DNA from: Erysipelotrichaceae bacterium 66202529
Lineage (GTDB): Bacteria > Bacillota_I > Bacilli_A > Erysipelotrichales > Erysipelotrichaceae
NCBI GenBank assembly: GCA_017161075.1
Contig: CP046174.1
Location: forward strand, 2,356,001 to 2,420,000
Length of the DNA stretch: 64,000 nucleotides
Direction of reading: 5' to 3'
In this document: in pieces, positions 8,988 to 16,359 of the stretch
How the letters are laid out: every line of letters starts with the position of its first letter
Numbering within the stretch: the first letter of the stretch is position 1
The notes under the pieces: model-generated
Seen by the model: the letters and a program-made list of their open reading frames with translations, nothing else
Told to the model about the DNA's origin: nothing
Databases searched by the model: none
Program-made: the position numbers and the translations under genes

Positions 8988-10280
8988 TTACGATACCAGC
9001 AGCAGTGAAATCTGCGGAATAAAGGTAATGGCCAGCAATGCAAGCAGAAAGAACACGATCAGCGGCATTGCCTTCTTCGCAATCTTCATGACCGGAACAT
9101 CCGTCAGAGAGCTTGCGACAAACAGATTGATACCGATTGGCGGTGTCACAAAGCCGATGGCGAGATTGACAACCATAATGATACCGAATTGAATCGGATC
9201 CACACCGATACTGTTTGTAATAGGAATCAGAATCGGCGTCAGAATCAGAATCGCCGGCGATGTATCCATCACCATGCCGACAATCAGCAGCAATGCATTG
9301 ATAACGAGCAGAACCGCTACCTTGCCGCTGAAGGTGGACAGAATGAATTCCCCTGCCATATCCGGAATCTGCAGCAGGGTGATGATACGGGAAAAGGCCA
9401 CAGCGGCACTCAATATAAACAGAATGGGCGCAAAGGTACGGATTGCCTCAACCAGTACACCCTTTAAATCCCTGAATTTCAGTGTGCGGTAAACAAGCAT
9501 GGAAATCAGCAGCGCATAAAATACCGAGATAACGGCAGCCTCCGTCGGTGAAGCGATACCCGTGTAGATACAGCCAAGAATAATCACCGGTGTCAGAAGT
9601 GCCCAGAAGCTGTCCATAAAGACTCTGCAAAAGCCCTTATTATGTAAGACAGATACCTCCGCAGAAATCTTTTCCTTGTCCTCCCCATACTTACGGCAGT
9701 GATATACGGCATAAAGCATGAGCAGAAGCGCAATCAGAATACCTGGTATAATACCTGCCATAAACATTTTTCCAACGCTGGCTCCGCTGGCCATGCCATA
9801 TAATATAAAGGGAATACTTGGTGGAATAATCACACCGAGACCGCCTGCCACCGCAACGATGGCAGTCACAAACACCTTATCATAGCCAATGCGGATCAGC
9901 AGTGGAATCGTCATGCTTCCCACTGCGGCCACAGTTGCCGGTGCACTGCCGGAAATAGCGCCGTAAAACAAACAGGTCACAATGACAGCACAGGGCATCC
10001 CGGCAGTATGCTCTCCGAGAAAATAAGAGAAGACATCAAACAGCTTTTTACTGACGCCCCCCTTGGCCATCAGTATACCGGATAAGACAAACATGGGAAC
10101 GGCCAGCAGCGGAAAGGAGTCAATTCCTCCCAGCATGGCACGAATGATGTACTCAGCGGATATATGGAAATTGGGATCCATGAGCGATGGCGCCAGCGAT
10201 ACCGCCGATAACGTCGCAGAAATCGGTACGGAAACAAGCAGAAGCAGAACAAACAGAAGCATTATACCTATTGCCATCAT
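8988..10280 (-). CDS. dctM: TRAP transporter large permease, DctM family
   Basis: A 430-residue, 12-helix membrane protein, the ion-coupled transport subunit of a tripartite ATP-independent periplasmic (TRAP) system. It shows the family sequences GGIDSFPLLAVPMFVLSG and GVIIPPSIPFILYG, and the C-terminal NLAIGFVTPPIGINLFV. It is encoded between dctQ (three-base gap) and dctP (15-base gap), the standard QMP order. Confidence 0.95.
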   Translation of the reverse strand: MMAIGIMLLFVLLLLVSVPISATLSAVSLAPSLMDPNFHISAEYIIRAMLGGIDSFPLLAVPMFVLSGILMAKGGVSKKLFDVFSYFLGEHTAGMPCAVIVTCLFYGAISGSAPATVAAVGSMTIPLLIRIGYDKVFVTAIVAVAGGLGVIIPPSIPFILYGMASGASVGKMFMAGIIPGILIALLLMLYAVYHCRKYGEDKEKISAEVSVLHNKGFCRVFMDSFWALLTPVIILGCIYTGIASPTEAAVISVFYALLISMLVYRTLKFRDLKGVLVEAIRTFAPILFILSAAVAFSRIITLLQIPDMAGEFILSTFSGKVAVLLVINALLLIVGMVMDTSPAILILTPILIPITNSIGVDPIQFGIIMVVNLAIGFVTPPIGINLFVASSLTDVPVMKIAKKAMPLIVFFLLALLAITFIPQISLLLVS

Positions 10281-10283
10281 ATG

Positions 10284-10796
10284 CTACTCCCCCCTCGTAC
10301 GGATTTCCCCGCAGGTCATAAAATGCCGAATATTACCGATTTCCAGCACAATCTGCTGCAGGGCGCGTACACTTGCCAGTGAAAAGCCGACAAGCGGCGC
10401 TGCCTGAACAAAAGGCATCGGCAATCCCAGTGCAGGTGATTTCTGTCCGCTGGCAATGCTCATTTGCAGATAAGTGAGCGCATGCCATGCCAGATAAGCA
10501 AACAGCGCGAACAGAATCACATTCAAAATCAATTGTGCAACGACATACACCGGTTTGGGAAACAGTAAAATGATCTGGTCAATTTTAATGGAAATCCATT
10601 TTTTGATACAGTAGCTGATGCTTAGAAACCCGCTCCAGATAAACAGATAGCGTGTCAGCTCCTCCGACCAGCTCAAAGAAGCGTTTAGAATATAGCGGCT
10701 GAACACCTGCAGTCCCATCAGAAGGGTCATCACTACAAGCAATGCGATCAGCAGTGTTTCCTCCAGATTATCATCCAGCCATCGTAAAATTTTCAT
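10284..10796 (-). CDS. dctQ: TRAP transporter small permease, DctQ family
   Basis: A 170-residue protein with four membrane helices and the motif SRYILNASLSWSEELTRYLFIWSGF typical of DctQ. It partners DctM and DctP. It is preceded by a strong inverted repeat and a possible internal promoter at 10830-10864. The start follows GAGGAGG. Confidence 0.92.
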   Translation of the reverse strand: MKILRWLDDNLEETLLIALLVVMTLLMGLQVFSRYILNASLSWSEELTRYLFIWSGFLSISYCIKKWISIKIDQIILLFPKPVYVVAQLILNVILFALFAYLAWHALTYLQMSIASGQKSPALGLPMPFVQAAPLVGFSLASVRALQQIVLEIGNIRHFMTCGEIRTRGE

Positions 10797-10829
10797 GCGC
10801 TTTCCTCCTCACCATTCGAATTTGCCGTT

Positions 10830-10864
10830 ATTATATCATACAGCACGGGCGTGCTGTACGATAT
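10830..10864 (-). promoter_or_regulatory. 32-bp inverted repeat and possible internal promoter before the TRAP genes
   Basis: The sequence 10833-10864 is self-complementary over 15-bp arms around a two-base centre, with a single G-T pair. On the minus strand it overlaps a TATAAT hexamer at 10835-10830. It lies in the 81-base gap between the MFS gene and dctQ. It could be an operator, a processing hairpin or an intra-operon attenuator. Confidence 0.5.
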
Positions 10865-10877
10865 TTTTATATTTATT

Positions 10878-12059
10878 TTACTTATCCCCTGTCAATTTTT
10901 GAAAACGCAGATTGACAAACAGCGCCAATAACACACCAATCAACGTGATTAAGATGTTCATCATCAAAATCTGAGCAGAGTCCATCGTTCCAGCTACGGA
11001 GAGAATCGTGTAATTGGAAAGACTGGACATAATCATTACAATACTGGTGATCGTTCCCTTGATATGCGGAAACAGATCGTTTGCTGTTGCGGTTACAAGC
11101 TGCAGGATAACACCTCCGGCACTATAGCCGACAAGTGCCGCCCCGATATAGCACATCGTTTCACTGCGTACCACATAAACAAGCAGCAGAGTAAGTAAGG
11201 TAACCAGCGGATAAACAAACAGAAAGCGTACACCCTTAATACGGGAAACCAGCCCGGCGGTGACGATGATGGCTGCCAAAGAGCCAAAGGAATAGCAGGT
11301 CTGCATCATGCTTGGATCACTGACACCGGCCAGCTCCTTGGCAAATGTCTGTGCACAGTTCAGCCACAGCTGGAAGGTTGCCGTACACGTAAACCCGATC
11401 ACGATCAGGGCAATGCTTTCAGCCGTAAAATGTGAATTGCGGATGTTTTCCAGAAGACCCGGAGCTTTTTCCCCTGCCTTTTTTTCCGCCTTTGGAAGCG
11501 GTGCAAATACTACGAGTACACCAATCACGATGATGGCGATTCCACTGATATACAGCAGAACGTTATAAGACAGACTGGCACCAGCCAATGCCCCCAGCAT
11601 AAACGGCAGCAGCAGCTGTGCCGCAGAGATGAAGAACTTTGTCAGCATGGTTGCCAGAGAGGAGCGTGGCTCCAAAATTTCCACACAGGCAGGAATGACT
11701 CCGGTATCCAGGAAGGAATTCGCAATTCCTCCCAGAATAGCGGCTGCATAGGCAACCCACATGTTTGGTGACATTGCGACACCGATGAAAAAGATTGCAT
11801 AGGATGCGATACCGATCAGGGAGGAAAGCTTTCTTCCCATTTTATCAGACAGCGGTCCGGCAATCGGCAGTGAAATCAGACGCCCCAGCCCCAGTGCAGC
11901 GGCAACCATGGTCACCTGACCGATAGCATCCATTCCCTGTCCCCACTGAGCAACCAGCATTTCCTTGATTACGGCCTGCCCCAGTATGGAACAGCCGATC
12001 CCGTGGATAAAGTAATTCAAGTACAGAATAAACGCACTTGGATAATATTTTTTATTCAT
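10878..12059 (-). CDS. MFS transporter, YdiM/YdiN-like candidate quinate/shikimate carrier
   Basis: A 393-residue protein with about 12 hydrophobic segments and the MFS loop signature GPLSDKMGRKLSS between helices 2 and 3. E. coli ydiB-aroD is likewise flanked by MFS genes (ydiM, ydiN), so a hydroaromatic acid is a reasonable substrate. This is inference from context. The operon then carries two independent uptake systems, or this one exports a product. Confidence 0.85.
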   Translation of the reverse strand: MNKKYYPSAFILYLNYFIHGIGCSILGQAVIKEMLVAQWGQGMDAIGQVTMVAAALGLGRLISLPIAGPLSDKMGRKLSSLIGIASYAIFFIGVAMSPNMWVAYAAAILGGIANSFLDTGVIPACVEILEPRSSLATMLTKFFISAAQLLLPFMLGALAGASLSYNVLLYISGIAIIVIGVLVVFAPLPKAEKKAGEKAPGLLENIRNSHFTAESIALIVIGFTCTATFQLWLNCAQTFAKELAGVSDPSMMQTCYSFGSLAAIIVTAGLVSRIKGVRFLFVYPLVTLLTLLLVYVVRSETMCYIGAALVGYSAGGVILQLVTATANDLFPHIKGTITSIVMIMSSLSNYTILSVAGTMDSAQILMMNILITLIGVLLALFVNLRFQKLTGDK

Positions 12060-12083
12060 AGCTTCTCCTTATGTTAATTGTTC

Positions 12084-12956
12084 TTAAAAATGAATGTCCA
12101 GGATTTCTTTCATATAATCGATTGGCATTTCCTTGCCAGTCCATAATTCAAATGCGGCAGCTCCCTGGTACAGCATCATGCCAAGACCGTTCATTGTCTT
12201 ACAGCCGACTTCCTTTGCCACACGCAGCAGCTCGGTTTCTGTAGGCATATATACCACATCGGTAACGATCAGCTCCTTACGCAGGAAGCTGGCATCCGGA
12301 ATCACCATCTGTCCTTCCAGCGGCTTCATACCGACACCTGTCGCATTCGCAAACAGATAGCTGTCTTCGATTTCCTGTTTTAATGCGGCAGTATCTGCCA
12401 AATCATACAGCGTAGCCTTACAGCTTGTTTTTTCATTGATATTCTTCACATTCTGCTCGGCACGCTCCCAGAATTCATCACGGCGGTTGAAGATTGACAG
12501 CTCCTTAACACCGTCCAGTGCCATCTGAATTTCAATCGCTGTTGCAGCTCCCCCGGCTCCGACAATCGTTACCTTCTTGCCCACTACATCAATTCCGGCA
12601 TCCTTTAAGGAACGCATATACCCGATACCATCCGTAATATGTCCGGTCAGCTCCCCATTGTCATTAACGACTGTATTGACTGCACCGCACAGCTCGGCAG
12701 CCGGAGATAAATGATCCAGGTACTGTCCAATGACGGTTTTATTCGGCATGGATACGTTATAACCGCGTACCTTCAATGCCTTGAAGCCCTTTACAGCATC
12801 CTCCAGCTCCTCATTTCCAACCTCAAATGCCAGATAAGCATAATCAAGACCAAGCTTCGCGAAAGCCTCATTGTGCATCTTTGGTGATTTTGAATGACGA
12901 ATCGGTGTCGCAATCAATCCGATCAGTTCTGTGTGTCCGCTAATTCTTTCAGCCAT
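12084..12956 (-). CDS. ydiB: Quinate/shikimate dehydrogenase, YdiB type
   Basis: A 290-residue NAD(P)-dependent dehydrogenase that interconverts shikimate/3-dehydroshikimate and, in YdiB, quinate/3-dehydroquinate. Substrate site residues are visible: S22 and S24 (HSKSPKMHN), K73 (MPNKT) and D109 (TDG). The nucleotide motif GAGGAA is at 133-138. The cofactor loop is FNRRDEF (156-162), as in E. coli YdiB which accepts NAD, not the NADP-type NRT of AroE. The C-terminal half also closely resembles YdiB (GVGMKPLE, WTGKEMP). A separate biosynthetic AroE is fused to AroK at 16360, supporting a catabolic role here. Confidence 0.9.
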   Translation of the reverse strand: MAERISGHTELIGLIATPIRHSKSPKMHNEAFAKLGLDYAYLAFEVGNEELEDAVKGFKALKVRGYNVSMPNKTVIGQYLDHLSPAAELCGAVNTVVNDNGELTGHITDGIGYMRSLKDAGIDVVGKKVTIVGAGGAATAIEIQMALDGVKELSIFNRRDEFWERAEQNVKNINEKTSCKATLYDLADTAALKQEIEDSYLFANATGVGMKPLEGQMVIPDASFLRKELIVTDVVYMPTETELLRVAKEVGCKTMNGLGMMLYQGAAAFELWTGKEMPIDYMKEILDIHF

Positions 12957-12995
12957 AGCAATTTCCTCCTTAACGTAGCCTTACGTTCTTTTTAT

Positions 12996-14990
12996 TTATA
13001 GAAACTCTCTTTTCTTCAAGGCGTTCAGGATATTTCGTCCCTCAGCAACGCCATCAATAATTCTTCTTGCACGTACGCTGTCCCCGATATTGAGCAGCTC
13101 TACATCTTCATCCGCAAATGCCTGCTTCATATCCTCCATTACCGGAGAGTATGCACGCATCCCCAGACAGACAAAGCCGTAATCAAAATCCAGGGTTTCC
13201 ATCGCATCACCGCGCTTTACCACGAAGTGATCCTTATGCACCTCTTGCAAAGCAGTGGATGTCAGTACCTGTACCTGGTGCTTTTCCAGCATATCATAGG
13301 TTCCCACCTTGGTCACCGTATCCAGATCCTTGCCGACAACCGGCAGCATTTCAACGATGCTGACTGCTGCGCCGCGTTTTGCGAAAAATTCCACTACATC
13401 TAATCCTACCGCACCGCCGCCGACAACGCAAACCTTTTTGCCGTCCAGCTCGTTTGGATAGTGCTCAATATTTTGAATCATGCCCAGGATACCACTGACG
13501 CGGCTTCCTTCTGCATCGATGTTTTCCCGCAGTCCGCTGATTGGCGGAAGCAGCGGTGTAGAGCCTGTCGCATTGATGATGAAGTCCGGTTTCAGCATTT
13601 TCACAAAGGCAGGTGTTGCTGTTGTTTCCGTAAAGGTAATCAGATTGCGCAGAGACTGTGCCCGGTGAATCAGATAATCCGGAAAATCACGCAGACGACG
13701 TTTGTCCGGTATTTTGGAAATCGCAACGCTCAATCCGCCAACATGATCTTCCTTTTCAATCAGGAATGTGGTGCAGCCGACTTCCGCAGCCGTACATGCT
13801 GCCTCCAGACCGGCAGTACCGCCGCCGATAACAACAACATTGCATGGCTTTTTCACCTTCCAGCTGCGATAGTCCTCGCCCTCATTGACGCTTGGATTTA
13901 CCGTACAGCGAATCGGACGGTTCAAGCCGATCCGGTGACCGGAGCAGCCAATGTTACAGGAAATGCATTTGCGAATGGTATCCTCTTTGCCGTAATGCAC
14001 CTTGTTTGTCCAGTTTGGATCGGCAATCATCTGTCGTCCCATACCGATCAGATCCGCATCACCGCGCTTCAGGATATCCTCTGCGACCTTTGGATCACGG
14101 ATATTTCCGGTTGTGATTACCGGCTTATCAAACGCTTCCTTTACCGCCTTTGCCATATAAGAACGCCAGCCGTCCTCCAGATAATTTGCATCAATCTGAT
14201 ATTGAATAGAATCTACCAAGCCACAGGAAACATCAATGATATCCGCCTCCTGCTGGAAATATTCCAACAGCTTCAATGTATCCTCCAGCGTATTTCCACC
14301 CTCGAGGAATTCATCGGCACTGATACGCACCAGAATCGGAAACTGCGGCCCGACCTCTTTGCGCACAGCCTCCAGCACCAGCTTCGCAAAACGGGCACGG
14401 TTCTCATAGCTGCCGCCAAATTCATCCTCGCGCTTATTGGTCAGCGGAGATAAAAACTGATTGATCAGATAGGAATGTCCCGCATGGATTTCAACAGCAT
14501 CAAAACCGATGATCTGCGCACGCTTTGCGGCTTTTGCATAGCTTTGTACAATTTTCAGGATTTCTTCCTTTTCCAAAGCACGCGGCAATGCACCGCCCTT
14601 TTTATTTGCGACAGCACTCGCACTCACCGGCTGCATTCCGATGCGTTCTTCCACAGCACTCGCTCCGGCATGATTCAGCTGAATAGCGATTTTCGTATTG
14701 TGCTTATGTATCGTTTCCACCAGCTTGTACAGACGTGGAATGTAGTTGTCATGGTCAATGCGCAGCTGCGTGGTTCCATTGGATCCGCACGGATAATCCA
14801 CACAGGCATTTTCCACGATGATCAGTCCGGTACCACCCATGGCACGCTGTTCGTAGTAATTGATGTGCAGAAAACTCATTTCTCCGTTCTGCTCACCAAA
14901 GTTTGTTCCCATCGGCGTCATGACGATACGGTTTGGAATCGTCATCTGCTTGACTGTCAACGGTTCAAAGATTGAAGAATACTTTCCCAT
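12996..14990 (-). CDS. Enoate-reductase-like NADH:flavin oxidoreductase (FMN, 4Fe-4S, FAD)
   Basis: A 664-residue enzyme of the 2,4-dienoyl-CoA reductase / 2-enoate reductase / BaiCD group. Residues 1-335 form an Old Yellow Enzyme TIM barrel (HAGHSYLINQFLSP at 169-182, NKREDEFGGSYENR at 185-198). A [4Fe-4S] motif C342, C345, C349, C362 follows. Then come an FAD Rossmann motif (VVIGGGTAGLEAA, 387-399) and an NAD(P) motif (VVGGGAVGLDVVEFF). Such enzymes reduce alpha,beta-unsaturated carboxylates, ketones or thioesters. As first gene of a quinate/shikimate operon, it may reduce the ring double bond of shikimate or dehydroshikimate. That substrate is inference. Confidence 0.9.
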   Translation of the reverse strand: MGKYSSIFEPLTVKQMTIPNRIVMTPMGTNFGEQNGEMSFLHINYYEQRAMGGTGLIIVENACVDYPCGSNGTTQLRIDHDNYIPRLYKLVETIHKHNTKIAIQLNHAGASAVEERIGMQPVSASAVANKKGGALPRALEKEEILKIVQSYAKAAKRAQIIGFDAVEIHAGHSYLINQFLSPLTNKREDEFGGSYENRARFAKLVLEAVRKEVGPQFPILVRISADEFLEGGNTLEDTLKLLEYFQQEADIIDVSCGLVDSIQYQIDANYLEDGWRSYMAKAVKEAFDKPVITTGNIRDPKVAEDILKRGDADLIGMGRQMIADPNWTNKVHYGKEDTIRKCISCNIGCSGHRIGLNRPIRCTVNPSVNEGEDYRSWKVKKPCNVVVIGGGTAGLEAACTAAEVGCTTFLIEKEDHVGGLSVAISKIPDKRRLRDFPDYLIHRAQSLRNLITFTETTATPAFVKMLKPDFIINATGSTPLLPPISGLRENIDAEGSRVSGILGMIQNIEHYPNELDGKKVCVVGGGAVGLDVVEFFAKRGAAVSIVEMLPVVGKDLDTVTKVGTYDMLEKHQVQVLTSTALQEVHKDHFVVKRGDAMETLDFDYGFVCLGMRAYSPVMEDMKQAFADEDVELLNIGDSVRARRIIDGVAEGRNILNALKKREFL

Positions 14991-15043
14991 TACTTAGCCT
15001 CCTCGATTGTGAATGTTATCTTATTCACAAACATTACAAGCAT

Positions 15044-15072
15044 ATTATATAGATTTCATCCTATGTAAACAA
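15044..15072 (-). promoter_or_regulatory. Promoter of the hydroaromatic operon
   Basis: On the minus strand TTGTTT (15072-15067), a 17-base spacer and TATAAT (15049-15044). The imperfect LysR-type site at 15049-15064 lies inside the spacer. Confidence 0.65.
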
Positions 15073-15108
15073 TTCATAATTTTTACAAAATCTATAGATT
15101 TTATCTAT
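15049..15108. promoter_or_regulatory. Putative LysR operators in the divergent region
   Basis: Three related elements: ATAG-N8-CTAT at 15049-15064, a perfect 16-bp palindrome AAAATCTATAGATTTT at 15087-15102, and ATAGA-N5-TCTAT at 15094-15108, which fits T-N11-A. Their placement between divergent promoters suits a LysR activator that also represses itself. Confidence 0.6.
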
Positions 15109-15151
15109 AAATCAGGTATACTATTCCTATGGTAATATTTGGAGGTAGCCT

Positions 15152-16057
15152 ATGAATCTGAATCATTTACAATATTTTCGCGTGCTTGCCCAAACCGAGC
15201 ACTATACGCAGGCCGCAAATCTGCTGGACATCACACAGCCCTCCCTCTCCCATGCCATCGCTCTGCTGGAAAAGGAGCTTGGCTGCTATCTGTTTGAAAA
15301 GCAGGGACGAAATATCAAGCTGACCAAATACGGCCGGATTTTCTATGAATATATAGAAAAGGGTCTGCAGGAAATCGATCTTGGAGAACGCCGTCTGCGT
15401 GATCTTACCTCACAGGAAAACGGCTGGATCGATCTGGCATTCATCTATACCCTGGGCAGCCACTATGTCCCCCATCTCTTGCAGAGCTTTCTGGCACAGT
15501 CACAAAACCGCAATGTAAAATTTTCTTTAAAGCAGGGCAATACGACGGAAATCCTGCAGGGCCTGAAGGAGGAAAAATACGATATAGCCTTTTGTTCCTA
15601 TGTTGAGCATCAGCCGGATATTAACTTTTTGCCGATTGCACAGGAGGAGGTGGTTGCCATCGTATCCCATAGCCATCCTCTGGCACTGCATGACAGCGTT
15701 GACCTTGCCCAGTTAAAGGAGGAAACCTTTGTGTATTATGATAAGCAAAGCGGCATCCGTCCGTTGTTGGATTCCCTGTTTGAAAAGGTGCAAATTCGAC
15801 CGAATATCATATGCGAGGTGGAGGAGGACAGTGCCGTAATCGGTCTTGTTGCCATCAATTACGGTATCGCTCTGGTCCCTGATATCGCCATGCTGGATCA
15901 GTTTCCTGTCAAAAAGCTGAAAATTACCAACCCTCCGCATGAGCGCTATATTTATCTGGCGACCGTTAAAAACCGCTATCTCCCCCCTGCTGTTCATACC
16001 TTCTGTAACTTCATCGTTCATCACACCTCGATTAAAAATCCGCATGTGCGTGAATGA
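15152..16057 (+). CDS. LysR family transcriptional regulator
   Basis: A 301-residue regulator. The N-terminal winged helix (MNLNHLQYFRVLAQTEHYTQAANLLDITQP..) and linker are followed by a periplasmic-binding-like effector domain. It is divergent from the hydroaromatic operon with 161 bases between starts, the classic LysR arrangement. It probably senses a pathway intermediate and activates that operon. A TATACT -10 box lies at 15117-15122 and overlaps the end of the operator region. The ATG follows TGGAGG. Confidence 0.93.
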   Translation: MNLNHLQYFRVLAQTEHYTQAANLLDITQPSLSHAIALLEKELGCYLFEKQGRNIKLTKYGRIFYEYIEKGLQEIDLGERRLRDLTSQENGWIDLAFIYTLGSHYVPHLLQSFLAQSQNRNVKFSLKQGNTTEILQGLKEEKYDIAFCSYVEHQPDINFLPIAQEEVVAIVSHSHPLALHDSVDLAQLKEETFVYYDKQSGIRPLLDSLFEKVQIRPNIICEVEEDSAVIGLVAINYGIALVPDIAMLDQFPVKKLKITNPPHERYIYLATVKNRYLPPAVHTFCNFIVHHTSIKNPHVRE

Positions 16058-16074
16058 TTTTCCATTTATTTTCA

Positions 16075-16101
16075 TAAATTTTCAAAGAATATGAAAATTT
16101 A
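16075..16101 (+). terminator. Possible terminator or operator after lysR
   Basis: A perfect ten-base inverted repeat (TAAATTTTCA and TGAAAATTTA, seven-base centre) follows the lysR stop. It has no long T-run and ends four bases before the next -35 hexamer, so it might be a regulatory site instead. Confidence 0.35.
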
Positions 16102-16104
16102 TAC

Positions 16105-16133
16105 TTGCATTTTCCGTAAGAGTGTTGTATTCT
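16105..16133 (+). promoter_or_regulatory. Promoter of the aroEK-aroF operon
   Basis: TTGCAT (16105-16110), a 17-base spacer and TATTCT (16128-16133). Transcription would start near 16140, just upstream of the leader peptide. Confidence 0.65.
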
Positions 16134-16155
16134 AATGGCAATAGGAGTGATACCC

Positions 16156-16203
16156 GTGAACAAATCCATTCATTCAGCAGCATATTATTTTTACTTTAGA
16201 TAG
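16156..16203 (+). CDS. Tyr/Phe-rich leader peptide for transcription attenuation
   Basis: A 15-codon frame beginning with GTG eight bases after AGGAG and encoding MNKSIHSAAYYFYFR. Five of residues 10-14 are Tyr or Phe (YYFYF). It ends at the foot of a stem-loop (16203-16252) and is followed by a terminator (16254-16294) before the AroE-AroK gene. Ribosome stalling at the Tyr/Phe codons when charged tRNA is scarce would set the RNA fold, as in the E. coli phe and trp leaders. I see the peptide and hairpins directly; the mechanism is inferred. Confidence 0.75.
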   Translation: MNKSIHSAAYYFYFR

Positions 16204-16294
16204 CCCTGAACCGAACCATTGAGATCATCGTGGTTATTTTCGCGTATCAGGGCATAAAAAAAGCATGAACGAAGCAGACGTTGATGCTTTTTTT
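16204..16294 (+). promoter_or_regulatory. Attenuator: pause hairpin and terminator
   Basis: GCCCTGA at 16203-16209 pairs with TCAGGGC at about 16246-16252, with an inner AACCA/TGGTT helix. It is followed by the terminator AGCAT-g-AACG / CGTT-g-ATGCT with A-rich 5' flank and seven T residues (16254-16294). I could not identify a clear alternative antiterminator pairing by eye. Confidence 0.7.
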
Positions 16295-16359
16295 ATTGCT
16301 TGTGATGGATATAACAGCTTCTATGATAGAACATGAGAGAAAAGAGAGGAAGAAAACAA

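Noticed and set aside
13461-14453. 330-codon plus-strand frame
   Set aside because: It is antisense to the enoate-reductase-like gene, without start signals or recognisable domains.
7198-14990. Aerobic quinate-to-protocatechuate catabolism
   Set aside because: No dehydroshikimate dehydratase or ring-cleavage gene is present, and the other genes point to an anaerobe.
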